A stretch of DNA of 64,000 nt from Garcia nutans (GCA_947685225.1 CANTUV010000035.1:44454001-44518000); one strand, 5' to 3'; numbered from the stretch's first letter, positions 33,801 to 46,368 are shown. Translations and numbers: made by a program. The notes: generated by a model from the letters alone, not told the origin.

Positions 33801-34721
33801 TGAAATAAAGAGCCCTAAATGAAAACAATAACTATAATTGGAATTTTATTTGCCTTATTCAATTCTATATTTGATTATGCTTTGATTTACTTCTTATGCT
33901 TTAATTTATTTAAGTTCAATGCTTGGTTCATTTAATTTATCATGGATGGATGTTTACTTTCTATTGATATTTAATATCTTTGATGAATGATTTATTTATG
34001 ATGAATGATTATTTACTTTTATCAATTTATTTAGATTTCCAAATGTTGTAAGAGGTATGTTTCCACTTGTTGGATACCTCATTAGTTTAAATATCATGTA
34101 ATTTAATTTGCATTTCTATTTTAGAACCTATGTAAAGGACATGTTTCTACCTTTCGGTGGGTGTCCTATTTAGGCATGTGATGTAATGACATGTTTCCAT
34201 CTTCGGATGGGTGTCCATTTATTTGTTTTGCTTGGACCTTGCTTTAATTTAATATATTGATGCTTCCTTTTAATTATTATGTGTAATTTGGATAATGTTG
34301 TTATACTTAAGAATTTTATAATATTAAGACCTGTAAAGGAGGTCGGTTCCAATGAACCGGGCATTGTGGGGGTGTTGGGTCATTTCCCACCTTCCCCACA
34401 CATACCTAACTTTCCGAACCCATTAAGGGGTTGGGGATTCCTTAGAAATCGAGTCATACACCCCTTTCTTTTTTCCCAGCCCGTCCAGGTGGCGAATCCA
34501 TTTTCTCCAGACTTAGGTCTGTGTTCTCTAAGGCCCTGAGCCTAAATAGTGCCGAAGTCGCAATAACCATTCCATCGGGGGTGGGGGCAAAATTCCCTGC
34601 TCACAGTTACTTGAATTTGTTTTGGGAACTTGGACCTGAGATTGAATTTGATTTGACTGACCTTTTATCAGTTGAGAATTCTGGCATAACTGGTTGTTCA
34701 TTTTTATGAATTGTAGGTCTT

Positions 34722-35375
34722 TACCCACAAAAAATAGATATTTATCTATTGGAAATTGGGTCTTTATCCTAGGAACATGGATCTTTATCCATTGATGATT
34801 GGGTCTTAAACCATGAAACATGGATCTTTATCCATTGGAAATCGTGTCTTTACCCTTGAAATATGGATCTTTATCCATTTGAAATCGAGTCTTTACCCTT
34901 GAAACAAGGATCTTTATCCTTCAGACTTTGGGTCTTTACCCTTTGAAATATGGATATTTATCCATTAGAAATAGGGTCTTTATCCTTGAAATATGGATCT
35001 TTATCCATTGAAAATCGGGCCTTTACCCTTGAAATATGGATCTTTATCCATTGGAAATCGGGCCTTTACCCTCGAAATATGGATCTTTATCCATTGGAAA
35101 TCGGGTCTTTACCCTAGGAACATGGATCTTTATCCATTGGAGATTGGGTCTTTACCCGTGAAACATGGATCTTTATCCATTGGAAATTGGGTCTTTACCC
35201 TTGAAACATGGATCTTTATCCATTGGAAATCGGGTTTTTACCCTTGAAACATGGATCTTTATCCATTGGAAATTAGGTCTTTACCCTTGAAACATGGACC
35301 TTTATCCATTGGAAATTGGGTCTTCACCCTTGAAACATGGATCTTTATCCATTGGAAATTGGGTCTTTACCCTGG
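34722..35375 (-). repeat. 43-bp tandem repeat array (about 15 copies)
   Basis: The plus strand reads ATGGATCTTTATCCATTGGA then AATCGGGTCTTTACCCTTGAAAC, repeating every 43 bp. It is the inverted homologue of the 41-bp array at 9,255-9,735, but longer and with a different unit length. Confidence 0.9.
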
Positions 35376-35760
35376 CTTCAGCTCTGTTAGCTGGACTGAC
35401 CTTTTGTCTTTTGCATTTTCATTCTAATTTTTTCTTTTGATTGACGATGATTTTTTTATTCTTTTGAGAATTCTTTTTCTTGTTCATTAATTAAACATGA
35501 ACAAAAAAATTTAGCCTTTTTAGCTAGTCTTCATATCTTCTCCTTGCCCCCTGCGTGGCAAGATATTCAAAATATTTTGTTTATGCATAAACTCAAAAAT
35601 TGAAAAGGAGAAGCGTTTCCCCCTGTGTAGGCTCAAATCCATGATTTTTCTATGCGGGTCTGATTGATGTTTTTGCCATCTAGTTCTTTGTACAAGCACG
35701 TATTTCTTCTTTTGCAAAATGACTGGAGCTTCCCCAAGCAAATAGGCTTTCCATGCCATC

Positions 35761-36177
35761 TTGATTCAATATCTTCTTTTGATTCTTTACTTTGCAGGGT
35801 GTTTACTGTTCATTTTGACAAGGAATAGACAACACAAGATAAGAAAATGCGATGTATGCATGATATGCATGAATAATACTTACAGTCATTCCATTGACTC
35901 ACAAACCGAGGTGATCAGCATAAGTGTTCTCATTGGTTCCTTTTTGACGCTCGTTCAAGTCTTGCATTGGACTGATCGAAAGCTTTGCATTTGTTGCTTT
36001 TATCTTCAAGATGTTGAAAATGCGAGTGGTGGAGATCCCAAGTTGCAAAGTCAGGGATACATCCTTTTTAAACTATGTTTCATCATGTCAGTTGCTAGCT
36101 TCTTCATTACCTTGCCAATAATCATTTCCTTTGCTCAATATGTCCATTGGAGGTTCAACATACTTCCCTTAACTTGA
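35761..36177 (+). other. Antisense frame in E5 interior, 138 codons
   Basis: This frame opposes the element and is longer than its E1 homologue. It begins with a hydrophobic stretch (YLLLILYFAGCLLFIL) and has another near LFKLCFIMSVASFFITLPI, so it could encode a small membrane protein with two helices. No family is recognised. The E1 copy is broken by stops, and AT-rich antisense frames of this size can occur by chance. Confidence 0.3.
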
Positions 36178-37289
36178 AGGCTTTGTATGACAAAACTCTT
36201 TTTTTTATTTTTTTATTTTTTTTAATTTTGATTTTGAAATCAAATGTTGGCTTTGCCAAATTAATGTCAATACACCTCAGAACTTGATTTTCTAAATTAA
36301 AATATCTATAACATGACAACCCTAGTTACCGTACTAAACTTGGGAATCATTTCTATTTAAGCAAAAACTATTGCACTTCAGATAGGCACATACACATTAC
36401 TTGGCCAAAGGTCTCATTGAGTTTAAATACTGTCTATCTCATATGCATGCTTATCTAAACTATCCCCACTAATAGACTCGACCTACCAAAAGAGATCAAT
36501 AGGTCTTTGATAGGCTTGAAATGGGGTCTATGAGGGACATGGGTTAAATGAAGGCCATTTTGAGACAGGAGCTGATGTGACACAATGGACAAACCCTCAC
36601 ACTATAAATTTCTTGTTTGAATTTTAGGCAGCTTGGAGGCAATCTTGCTAGACTCTAAATTCTTTCTATCTTCTTAGCATTAATCTGGATCTTGATTAGG
36701 ACAGTTTTTGCCCTCGCAAAAAAGTTTGGTTCCCAAATTTGTTTCTTTTCTTCTTCTCCCTTTTCTTTATTTTTCTTACTCTTCCCTTTTCTTTCTCTTT
36801 ATTTTCCTTACTCTTACCTTTCTTTGAGCATTTAATCATTTTGTCCTTCTTCCTTGTAGGACTATTAAGTACAGAACTTTTAAGCACTGGATGGTCTTTC
36901 TCCTTTTCCTCTGATTTTGATCGAATCTTTATTTGGGCTGGACCAATTCAAGTCAAAATGTCTGTATAACCCAAATGGAAGCCTTTTGCTACTTTAGGTA
37001 AAAGAGAACTCAGTTGGCTTTCTGAACCGCCTTTTTAGGCTTTGTCTTTTTTTTTTCTCTTTTCTCTTTTCCTTTTTTCTTTTGTCCTCTTTTTTTCTTT
37101 TTTTCTTTTGTTCTTTTTTCCTTTTTTTCTTTTCTTTTCTTTTTTTATCTATCTCTAAAAGAGTTGTCTTGTTTGTACCAACTTGGTTTCCAATAATGGT
37201 TAAGTGGAGTGGTATCAATCTCCTTTAATAAGGATAAATCATTTGTTACTTTGATGTTGTCTTGATATATTGGAGATATTAGGTGAACT

Positions 37290-37390
37290 TCAACTACCCT
37301 TATGGTCTTGAGAACTTCAACTATCTTCATGGTATTGAGAACTTCAACTATCTTCATGGTATTGAGAACTTCAACTATCCTCATGATCTT
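37290..37390 (-). repeat. 27-bp tandem repeat, about 3 copies
   Basis: The unit GAACTTCAACTATCTTCATGGTATTGA is the inverted homologue of the repeat at 7,336-7,436. An 80-codon minus-strand frame (37,145-37,384) reads through it. Confidence 0.75.
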
Positions 37391-37973
37391 GACTAATCAT
37401 TGCTTTCTTTGATCTTCTTGCCTCTTCATCTTAGTGATCATAAGACTTGTCAAAAGTATCACAACAGCTCGGGGTAGGTTGTTGAGGTTTGTAAGCCAAT
37501 GAAAAGAAAGCTAAAATTTTATGAAGGCTCAAAGGGACAACTAGGGATTGATATTTAATTGGGTGGATACTAGTTGTTAGCTCGTCAAACAATGCCTAGA
37601 TCATTTCTCTCTTAAATAAGCAGAGTTTAATTTTGCCTCGAAAGTTTGTCAAAGTATGTTCTAAGACTGACTAGGACCTAGACAAAGGTAATTATGCAGG
37701 AGCCCTCTCTAAGTAAGCATACACAACTCAATGCTATAGAGCAATTCCCTCAACTAGTAAAGTCATTCAAGTCATGATGCCTAGACACATTAATTTATGA
37801 ACATCAAGCTAGACTCCTCATCGGTTGAGCACCAAAATGAAAAAAGACCAATAAAATTTTGATGAAAATAATTTATTTAAAGCAACTTTAAGTTTGAAAA
37901 GCACAATAGTTCCAAAATATTAAAGAAAGTAGAATTGAAAAGCAAGATTCAAGCTAAGGAAAGTTTGTTGAGT

Positions 37974-39365
37974 TTAAGCTTCTTTTCCTTTCATATCTTC
38001 AATATCCCCATCTTAAAAGGATGATAAAACAAAATCCTCCTCTAATCCTTTTCCTACCATAAAGGTTGCTGGTGGTGGCACCCTGTTGAACCTTGGAAAT
38101 GGATTACTTTTGGTATTGGGCTTGTTCGTCTCCGGCAACTTGCCATTATCAATTAAATTCTGGATCTCATGCCACAACTTCATACAATTATTCATTTTGT
38201 GTCCAGGCCTTTGATGGAATTGGCAAAATGCATTAGTATCAAAGTTAGGTGGAAGAGGATTAGGCAAAGGACGAGGAGTCAAGGGTTGTAACAATCCCTT
38301 CTTTTGTAGCTTATTGAGAACCCAAGACAGTGGCTTCCCTAATTTTGAAAACTGCCTCATTCCTCCTTGACTAGTGGCATTAACATCAACTTCTTTTTAT
38401 GTTCTTTGATTGCCCGACTGGTAGTTCCCTTTCTCATTCCTTTTTATTAAAAATCGATTCTTCTCCCTTTCCCACTCTTCAATTTATAGACTAGCTTGGA
38501 GAAGATCTTTGAAATCCCTTATAAGGGTGTGAGACATCCCTTCACAGAGATTGGGCAGGATGCCTCTCATGATCATCCTTATTTGATTAGATTCATCAGG
38601 CATTTTCTTGAGCAAAGCGGCCTTGTTTCTCCATCTCTTCACATAGTCCACAAAATTCTCATTTGGCCTTTGCCTAATGGACTCAACTTCCATTAAGGTA
38701 ACTTCCATTTCAACATTGTATCCGTATTGTTGGATGAAGGCCTTGTATAGCAGATCCCAACTCTTTTGTGCTCCATCATCTAAGGTATTAAACTAATTTT
38801 GGACAACAGGGTCCAATGAGAGCATGAAGTACATTAGAGTTTGAGCCTTAGTAGCTCGGGCAGACTGCATGGCAGTGATATACTGCTTCACATGGAGATG
38901 AGGATTTTCGGCTCCATCAAACTTCTCAAAAGATGGCATCTTGAATTTGTATGGAACTTCTTCATCTAGCTCAAATAGTTTGTCAATTTCGGACATTTCT
39001 TCGGTTTTCAGTTTCTTCTCAAATTTCTTTTCTAAATCAACAATCATCTTTTCAACATCAGAATTCTCGGTCTTTTCAATAGTTGCCTTCTCAACAACCT
39101 TCGGCTCCTTTTTGTCTTGAGGATCTTATTAGTATTGAGCCCAATCATCTTCATTAATTATCACCTTTTTATCATCAAAAACCACTTCACCAACTTTGGT
39201 CTTCCCTTTGTCCCTTGGCTTCTTAGTGCTAGCAGATGCTTCGGCATGATTTTCTAAAATTGCAGTCAATTGGTTCTTCATGGTCTTAGCTAGGGTCTCT
39301 TTTATTTCTTCCATTTTGGCATTGAGGGCTTTACCCACCATTCTTTGAATTTGTTCAGGCTCCAT
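37974..39365 (-). pseudogene. E5 gag, decayed
   Basis: The likely start is ATG 39,365 (MEPEQIQRMVGKALNAK), although the frame is open upstream to 39,671. A basic, helix-rich N-terminus leads to VPYKFKMPSFEKFDGAENP, the usual opening of plant gypsy gag cores. The core helices and the zinc motif CQFHQRPGHKMNNC follow. Lesions are a stop at 39,129, a Trp-to-TAG stop at about 38,793, breaks near 38,710, 38,484 and 38,390, and a CAA-to-TAA stop at 38,013. The frame would end at 37,974-37,976. It supplies the N-terminal half lost from E1. Confidence 0.8.
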
Positions 39366-40534
39366 TGTTTTTGGTGAGCAAGTGATTGAGCCATTGCTAG
39401 ATACTTCATCTCCGGCGTAGGTCGGATTGTCGTAAGCTTTTGAACTATTGTAATCCAAGGCTGTGAGCCAGAAAGGATCAATGATATGAGATGCAAATGT
39501 ATGCATATATGCATGTATGCACAAACAATTGACAAACAAGGACAAATAGGACGTTCCTTCCAACCTTATAACATCCACACACGAATGGTGAGTCTCTTTT
39601 CCTAGGTATATGGTTAACAAAATACCAACATGGGGTACCTTGCTTTCGAATAATTCCCTCGGACGTATCAACCAATAGTTATATTTTTGAAAATGGAAAT
39701 CGATCCATGATAATTCTCATTAATTGGGTTTTGATCCATTTATTCAACCAAAGTAGCTTTTATGCTATATTGGATTAAAACTAAATTAAGAGGTTTATTA
39801 TAGATAGATTTCTCACTTGAAAAAGTAACTAATGATTCATGCCGAAAACATGCCCATGATTAATTACTCTTAGTATAAACTAGGCTCACAATTGATTTTT
39901 GGTATTTCGTAATTGACCTAAATATTTTTGCAAGCTCTTTGTTAGAAAAGGTTGGGTAAAAATAATTTTGTTTCTAAGCCCATTGTAAAAAGATTTTAGA
40001 AAAAACATATTTTGGGCTTAGTATTTGGGTCATGAGCAAAAGAATTTTTAATTTATTTTTAGAAAAGTCTTATGTCCAAAGAACATCTTAAAAAATTTTG
40101 AAAAATAGTTTTGGTCTTGTAGACTTTAAAGAAAATTTATTTGAGCTTGCAAATGTGCATGGGTCATATTAGAAAAAGAACAAACCAAATAAGCGATGAT
40201 TTAAGCCAAAATAAATTAACCATAGTCAAACAACATGCATTTGGGGTAAAACCTAAGGAAAGTAACTAGGCCAATTACATGAGCTTTAGTCTTTGGGTTA
40301 AAAGGCTTAGGTTCCCATAGCAAGTATATACCAAATGGTACGAGGCTATGAGTGGTTATGCCATGCTTGATCTCCATACCTTGAGTGAAAGTATGGTATC
40401 CCTTACGTAACAGAACATGGGTAACACGAGCATCCTAACTCATGCACATGATGCCATCTAATATGATGCAATGGATAATATCATTATAAGAAAGAATAGT
40501 ATAATATAAAGACCAACGGAATCAACTTCTCTTA
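39366..40534 (-). other. E5 leader between primer site and gag
   Basis: It matches 1-909 of E1 inverted and extends to the gag start. No separate gene is evident. Confidence 0.75.
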
Positions 40535-40552
40535 TCCCCAGTGGAGTCGCCA
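40535..40552 (-). other. E5 primer-binding site (tRNA-Arg type)
   Basis: The minus strand reads TGGCGACTCCACTGGGGA, one base from the LTR end. It matches the tRNA-Arg-type site known from Ogre elements. Confidence 0.8.
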
Positions 40553-40553
40553 C

Positions 40554-42784
40554 TGTGAGCGGGGATTTTTGCTCCCACTCCCGGTCGAATGGTTCTTGCG
40601 ACTTATGCACTTTTTAGGCTCGGGGCCTTATAGAACACGGACCTAAGTCATGATAAAATGGAGTCATCACCCGGACGGGCCGGGAAAAAGAAAGGGGTGG
40701 ATGACTCAATTTCTAAGGAATCCCTAAAACCCTAATGGGTTTGAAAAGTTGGGTACATGTGGGGAATGTGAGAAATGGCCCAGCACCCCCACAACGCCTG
40801 GTTCATTGGAACCTACCTCCTTTACATGTCTTAATATTATAAAATTCTTAAATATAACAACATTATCCATATTACACACAATAATTAAAATAATGCATCG
40901 ATATATTGAAAATCAAAATAATGTCCAAGCAAAACAAATAAATGGACACCTATCCGAAGATGGAAACATGCCCTTACATAATCCATGCCTAAATAGGACA
41001 CCACCGAAAGGTAGAAACATGTCCTTTACATTGGTTCTAAAATAGAAAAGCAATTTAAATTACATGATATTTAACTAATGAGGTACCCACCAAGTGGAAA
41101 CATACCTCTTACAACATTTGGAAATCTAAATAAATTGATAAAAGTAAATAACCATTCATCATAAATAAATCATTCATCAAAGATATTAAACAAAATATAA
41201 AATAAATATTCATCCATGATAAACTAAAATAATCAAGCATTGAACTTAAATAAATCAATAAAGCATTGAAAATAAATTAAAGCATAATCAAATATAAAAT
41301 TGAATAAAGTAAGTAAAGATTCAAATTAGGGCTACTGTTTCTATTTAAGATTCTTTATTTAATGTGTTTAGGGTTTTGGAATTTATGTGTTTAAGCTACT
41401 GTGAGTTTTAATGGAATTGAAATGTATTAAAGTTTTATAATTTAAGAGGTTGATAAAATTCTTTGATTAACCAAATTAGTGTTTGAGGAGTGAAATCATG
41501 AAATTAGGATTTGGACACTTTAAAACTTTAGGCTTATGATTTACGGTTACTTACTGTGTAGAATTATAACATATAAATTTATATGGTTTTAAGGTTTTAA
41601 ATATTAGGATATAGAAAAATTATGGTTTAAGGTTTTAAGGGAATTAGGGTTTAAGAAAACTAGGGTTTAGAATAATTTGGTTTGAGGTTACTGTCTTGAT
41701 TCTAAAGTTGAATTAGGGTTTAGTGTTTTTGAAGAATATTTTTAATTTTAGAATTTGGAGAAACAATTTATAGTTTTATGAAGTTTTATGAAAATAAACA
41801 AAATGATTTAAGGTTTATAGAAACAAAAAAGATATTTTCTAGGGTTTTTGGAAAGAAACATATTCAATTTAAGGTTTTGAAAAATTGGAAAGCAAATTAG
41901 GGTTTTGAGATTTTGAAGAAACAAAAATAGCAATTTTAAGATTTTTGGAAAACAAATAAACGAATTAAGGTTTTAAAGTTTTAGAAAAGGTAAATTAAAG
42001 TTCTAGGTTTTTTTGAATCAAAAGAGACAATTGAATTATTTAAGCTACTGTGAAGAAATTAGACATTCATACCTCCGTTTGTTGGTTCCACCAAAAATTT
42101 CTTCTTGGATGAACAAGAACAAAGACAAGCTTTGCTGTCTTTAATGAATTAAATTGCTTGTTTGCATTTCTCAATAAGTCTGATCGATTTCACTGCCAGA
42201 AGGAATTCTTCAAATCTTTCAAAGTTTTCCTCCTCAATTTCGGTCTCAAATTTCCCTTCTTTTCTGTGTTGTTTTAGTCCTTATTTATAGAAAATTTTTA
42301 TGATTAATTCCAGTTATTCATGGAATCTAACATTAATTAAGAAAAGAAAACCGAAACCTAATTGTATTTGGTTTCGAAAAAATTTGCATCGGAAAAATTT
42401 CGCTGGCAAAAAAAAATTGCTGCGGAAAAATTACGTTGGCAAAAAAAAACTGCTGCGGAAAAATTGCGCTGGCGAAAAAAAATTGCTGCGAAAAAATTGT
42501 GCTGGCGAAAAAGCTACCACAGCTGGCTGTGGGCTGCAGGCAAAAATTGGCCTGCAGGCCATTTCGCCCGGAGGAAAATCTTGCCGCAACTGTTCGGCGA
42601 TGAATTTTTTTGTCGTCGATTTTTATTTTTATTTTTATTTTTTTTGTTTATTATTATTATATTTTATTTTTTATTAATAAAAATTAGATACTAAAGTAAA
42701 TATTATTTAATTAAGATAACAAAATTTATTTTGGACTAATTAAAATATATTGGATCGGACTAGGTCAAAAATTAAGGGTCTGCA
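40554..42784 (-). repeat. E5 5' LTR
   Basis: This 2,231-bp LTR reads TGCAGACCC...GCTCACA on the minus strand. A TATA complement lies at 42,281-42,289, inverted telo-box-like motifs at 41,365-41,905, and a tandem repeat at 42,395-42,505. It is clearly diverged from the E1 LTR. Confidence 0.85.
42395..42505 (-). repeat. Short tandem repeat in E5 LTR
   Basis: AAAATTGCGCTGGCGAAAAAAAATTGCTGCGG-like units of about 37 bp repeat three to four times. The E1 LTR has only one or two units (32,733-32,795). Confidence 0.75.
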
Positions 42785-44869
42785 GGGTCTTAGCATGTTT
42801 GATCCCTAAAGTCAAGAACCTAACAGTGCCAATATTGTAAAACCACCAGAGGCATAGCTGGACCATGCGCCCACACTCTTAAAACCATATTTTATGAATT
42901 TCGTATTTAACGTGAAAATAGTTTTTATTTAATCAGAAAAATCTAAAACTTAATGATATTACCGAAAGCATTTTACTTTTTTTCCTAAGAAAAAAAGTAA
43001 AATAAAAAAACAAAAATTATCCCAAACACACCCTAAAAATTGAAAAAACTCTTCGTTTGAAATATTTTATCAAACACATTGAGTGTGCTATAATTGAAGT
43101 ACAAAAAAATTATCAATCATTATAGTTGAAGCCCAAAGCAATCAAAAACAAAAATACAAAACATTTACATATACATAATTAAAAAAAAATCCCTAATCAT
43201 ATTGTATAAGTGTGGTGTTTTTTCTTTTGTCTTTTTTTCTTTTTTCTTTTTTTTTTCATAGAAATACTCTTGCAATTCCACTAATGTAAATCCATCTTTG
43301 AAGTATATGATCAGAAATTATGGAGCTAACCAAAATGCACTCATTAAAAGTAAACTCTTTAAAACATTTTTCTCTACAACAATTAGTCTCTTTTTCTTTT
43401 TAATAATGGTTGAAACTATCATTGCTACAATTGAAAAAACCATTCCAATACCTATTCTTCGATGAATTTTGATATAAATTAGAGATGAAGGATAAGAGTC
43501 ATAGATGGTATAAAAGAGTTGATGGCGGCAATGGAGAATAAGAAGGTAGTGGTGTAGCAAGAAGAAAATAGATAGAAAATTCAATAGAAATGAAGAGGAA
43601 GAGGAAGAAGAATATAGCAACCTAAAATGAGAAACTGTATAAATGAAAAGAAAGAGTATAAAATAATGTAAAACTGAAAAATGAAAAATAAAAAAGACAA
43701 CTATAAAAATGAAAATTAAAGTTAAAAGATAGTAAATGGTGTAATTTTCTCTAAAAAAACTAAAAAAAATAATAAATGTAGGCTACCACATCATACATAT
43801 ATATAATATAAAAGAAAGAGAAAAAAAACTCTTTATTGGCATTTATAAAAAAAAAGCAACATATTTTTGTGTTTTTATTTATAAAAATTAATATATGAAG
43901 ATAAAAGGATAATAGGTTATACATTTAATAAATTATTAATAAAATTAATAAATATTAATAAATATTTTAATATATAGAGATAAAAGGTCATATTTTTAAT
44001 AAATTTTTATTAATAAATAATAAATAATTTTTTTAACTTAATTATTAATATATGAAGATAAAAAATCATATATTCAATAAATTATAGTCACATATTCAAT
44101 AAATTATTAATATATAAAAATAAAAAAATCATATGTTTAATAAATTTAATAGGTTATCAGTAAAAAAATTTTAACTAAAAATATTAATATATGAATATCA
44201 TAAATCATATTTAATAAATTTAATAAATTATTAATAAATCTTTTAATTGACACTATTAATATATGAAGATAAAAGGTTATATATTTAATAAAATTTTTAA
44301 TAAAATTTTTAATTGAAACTATTAATATATGTAAATCAAAAGTCATAATAAATTGTTAATATATGAATATAGCATGCTTTATATATATAATAAATTTATT
44401 TACTAAAATTGAAAAATAGAAGAAATATAGGCTATTATATAATGTATATATATAGTATAAGAATGTCATGTGTTATAGTTATTTAGCTCTCTTTATTATG
44501 TTCCTCATAATTTGTTAACTTAAACTATTTTTATATAAAAAAAAGAAAGTTGACTCAGGTTTCAGTTTTATTTCATAACTATACTAATAATTGCTAATCA
44601 AATTAAATCCAAAATTAAATAGCCAAAACTAGTAATACATGAAAACAAAATATTATATATTTAATAAATTATTATTATATGAATATAAAAAGTTTTATAT
44701 ATGATAAATTTGTTGATTGAAATATCAATTGGAATAAATAATTGAAAATAAATTGTTTAAAAGTTTATATTTATAATGGGTTATATATTTAATTTCAATA
44801 TTTTTTCACAGTATTTTTCATAACACGATAAAAATTACATCCACATATCCCACGGGCCTCATTTGTATA
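42785..44869. other. AT-rich gap without a gene
   Basis: No coding, LTR or RNA feature is supported. A minus-strand frame at 43,318-43,620 is serine/leucine-rich low complexity. Degenerate tandem repeats built on AATTATTAATATATGAAGAT occupy about 43,880-44,350, and TAGGCTA-centred copies lie near 43,780 and 44,420. Confidence 0.6.
43880..44350. repeat. Degenerate AT-rich tandem repeat
   Basis: The motif TATTAATATATGAAGATAAAA followed by TTTAATAAATT recurs roughly every 70-80 bp, with many changes, about six times. Confidence 0.55.
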
Positions 44870-46092
44870 TAACATTATATTCATTTTAATTTATTTTTAG
44901 TTAATTTTTAAGTATATTTGTTAGATTTTATTTAGTTTTTAATTAAAATTTTAGTTTTAGTGTTTTTATTTTAATAGTGGCTTAATTAATTAAAATTTGA
45001 AATTTTAGGCCTTATTTTAACAAAAAAAAAGAAGCTTGGACTATTTTGAAAACAAAACCTGAATTGGATATGGAAGAATCAAGAAATCCTTCTTGAACTA
45101 GAATTTTCTATTCCAATTAAAATTTTAGTTCCTAATCAAGAGATAGAGTTTCTTTCTATTTAAAAGAGAATTTTCCCCTATAAAAGGGAAGAAGATTTGA
45201 AGACTGAGGGATGATTAAGAGTAAAAAAAAAAAGAATCCATGGAGAAGAGCAAGAAGGAAGAAATTTAGAGAATAAATTTCCATAAGTTTGAAGCCACAA
45301 TATCAAGATTCTTAACTCAAGTTCTAAGTTTTATTTCAGTTCAAAAAAAATTCTAAGTTTTATATCTAATGTTTTTGAATTTGATTTATTATCTTGGACT
45401 TTTGAACATGAGCACCATGACCTAATTTTCTTTTAGAGATATTATTGATATAACTTGAATTCTTATTTCTTTAATTTTATCTAATTAGTTTTGTTTACTT
45501 TTGCATTTGTTTAAATTTGTGCTTAATGCTTTCAATTAATTGCACACTAATTAATTGATTTATTTTCTCAGTATAAGTATAGAAGGAAATTCTTGAGAAT
45601 TGAATTTAGCTATAAACAATACAAGAATATAGTTTGAATGGAAGTAATATAACTTGACTTGTGGGAAGATGCTAGAATTAATCGCATATTTATTTGTATT
45701 TTTTAATTTCTATCATAAAAAGTTTAATAAGGATTAATGAATAGGTTTAGCATAGCTTGGGAGAACATGTTAAATAATTTAAGATTATTCTTTTCTTGCA
45801 TAAGTAATTAAATTGATTGCTAATAAATTTAATTAAAAGAGGTAGATTCAAGTGAAGTCAAAGGTGCCCTAGCTTCAAATTTATTTATTTTAATCTCTTA
45901 ATTTTTTGTTTCACTGTTTAATTATAGTCTTTTTTTTTAATTTAGTTTAATTATCAATTTAATTTGTGATTGTCTAAATAATATTAAACTAACACAATTT
46001 TGGTACTTAGTCTTCAATCTTCGTGGAAATGATACTCACTCACTTTTACTACTTGAATGAATTTCATATACTTGCAAATTCCACATACATCA
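44870..46092 (+). repeat. E6 5' LTR (left edge uncertain)
   Basis: The right end and TATA box are clear; the left end is set by judgement near TGTATATAAC. No partner LTR is in the window to check it. Confidence 0.5.
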
Positions 46093-46098
46093 AGTTTT

Positions 46099-46116
46099 TG
46101 GCTCCGTTGTCAAGGA
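46099..46116 (+). other. E6 primer-binding site, decayed tRNA-Asp type
   Basis: TGGCTCCGTTGTCAAGGA differs at a few positions from the Athila site and has the same AGTTTT spacer after the LTR. Confidence 0.65.
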
Positions 46117-46213
46117 TTGATTAGATTAATATCAATACCAATTAATTTTCTATTACTTTAGATATTTATTTATTTATTTATTAAAATTTTGATTTTCTTT
46201 ATTTTATAGGTGC

Positions 46214-46368
46214 ATGAGAAAATCAAAAAGTGCGAAATTATTACCATTTGCTCCTGAAATTGAACATACCTTTAAAGCTAGATTAAGGGAACAAAAAGAA
46301 GCTAAGAAGAAAACAAAGGCAATAGTTATGGGGGAACCAGCTAAACACACATTGTGGGATTATTCCAC
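46214..46368 (+). pseudogene. E6 gag N-terminus
   Basis: From ATG 46,214 the frame encodes a basic N-terminus with IEHTFKARLREQKEAKKK and MGEPAKHTLWDY, like the start of other gypsy Gag proteins of this group. It is cut after 52 codons by E7. The open frame beyond 46,368 is E7 LTR sequence. Confidence 0.7.
46364..46368. repeat. Target-site duplication of E7, left copy (TCCAC)
   Basis: TCCAC recurs at 63,534-63,538. Confidence 0.9.

Larger units (their letters stand above)
1..34605 (+). mobile_element. E1: Tat/Ogre-like gag-only LTR retrotransposon, interrupted
   Basis: E1 is a plus-strand element in three pieces: 1-909 (leader between the off-window 5' LTR and gag), 5,852-10,469 (gag, long non-coding region, start of 3' LTR) and 32,500-34,605 (rest of 3' LTR). 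The first gap is filled by E2, the second by E3/E4. Pieces were matched to the inverted copy E5. E5 carries a primer site complementary to a tRNA-Arg-type 3' end, which with the gag zinc-finger style points to the Tat/Ogre group. No reverse transcriptase or integrase is present between gag and the LTR, so it looks non-autonomous. The 5' LTR lies left of the window. Confidence 0.8.
32500..34605 (+). repeat. E1 3' LTR, second part
   Basis: It continues the LTR broken at 10,469; together they make about 2,364 bp. A TATA box lies at 32,892-32,900. The leader at 33,170-33,800 is rich in AAACCCTAA. A GC-richer terminal region (34,330-34,605) ends CTCACA, matching the inner end of the E5 LTR. No gene is seen. 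Confidence 0.85.
35376..37973 (-). other. E5 non-coding interior (no pol)
   Basis: It matches 6,752-9,254 of E1 inverted. It contains an antisense frame (35,761-36,177), a long polypyrimidine tract (37,045-37,150) and the 27-bp repeat (37,290-37,390). No pol motif was found. Confidence 0.7.
34606..42784 (-). mobile_element. E5: Tat/Ogre-like gag-only element, minus strand, 3' truncated
   Basis: E5 has a 5' LTR (40,554-42,784), a primer site, leader, decayed gag and a long non-coding interior with no pol. It stops within the CCAAGTACCC array at 34,606, directly against the end of the E1 LTR, and has no 3' LTR here. One explanation is that E1 inserted into E5. In that case the rest of E5 and the other copy of the 5-bp duplication (GTTAC, 34,606-34,610) should lie left of the window. 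Confidence 0.8.
44870..46368 (+). mobile_element. E6: Athila-related element, 5' part
   Basis: An LTR with TATA box (45,179-45,187) ends CATCA at 46,092. It is followed 6 nt later by TGGCTCCGTTGTCAAGGA (46,099-46,116), a decayed tRNA-Asp-type primer site, and then by a gag start. E7 interrupts the gag at 46,369 and it resumes at 63,534. The left LTR edge is uncertain. Confidence 0.65.

Noticed and set aside
34993..35247. Frame across the 43-bp array
   Set aside because: Repeat artefact with the same cause as the frame over the 41-bp array.
43318..43620. Minus-strand 100-codon frame starting with a serine run
   Set aside because: Low-complexity AT-rich sequence, no homologue in the window, no domain.
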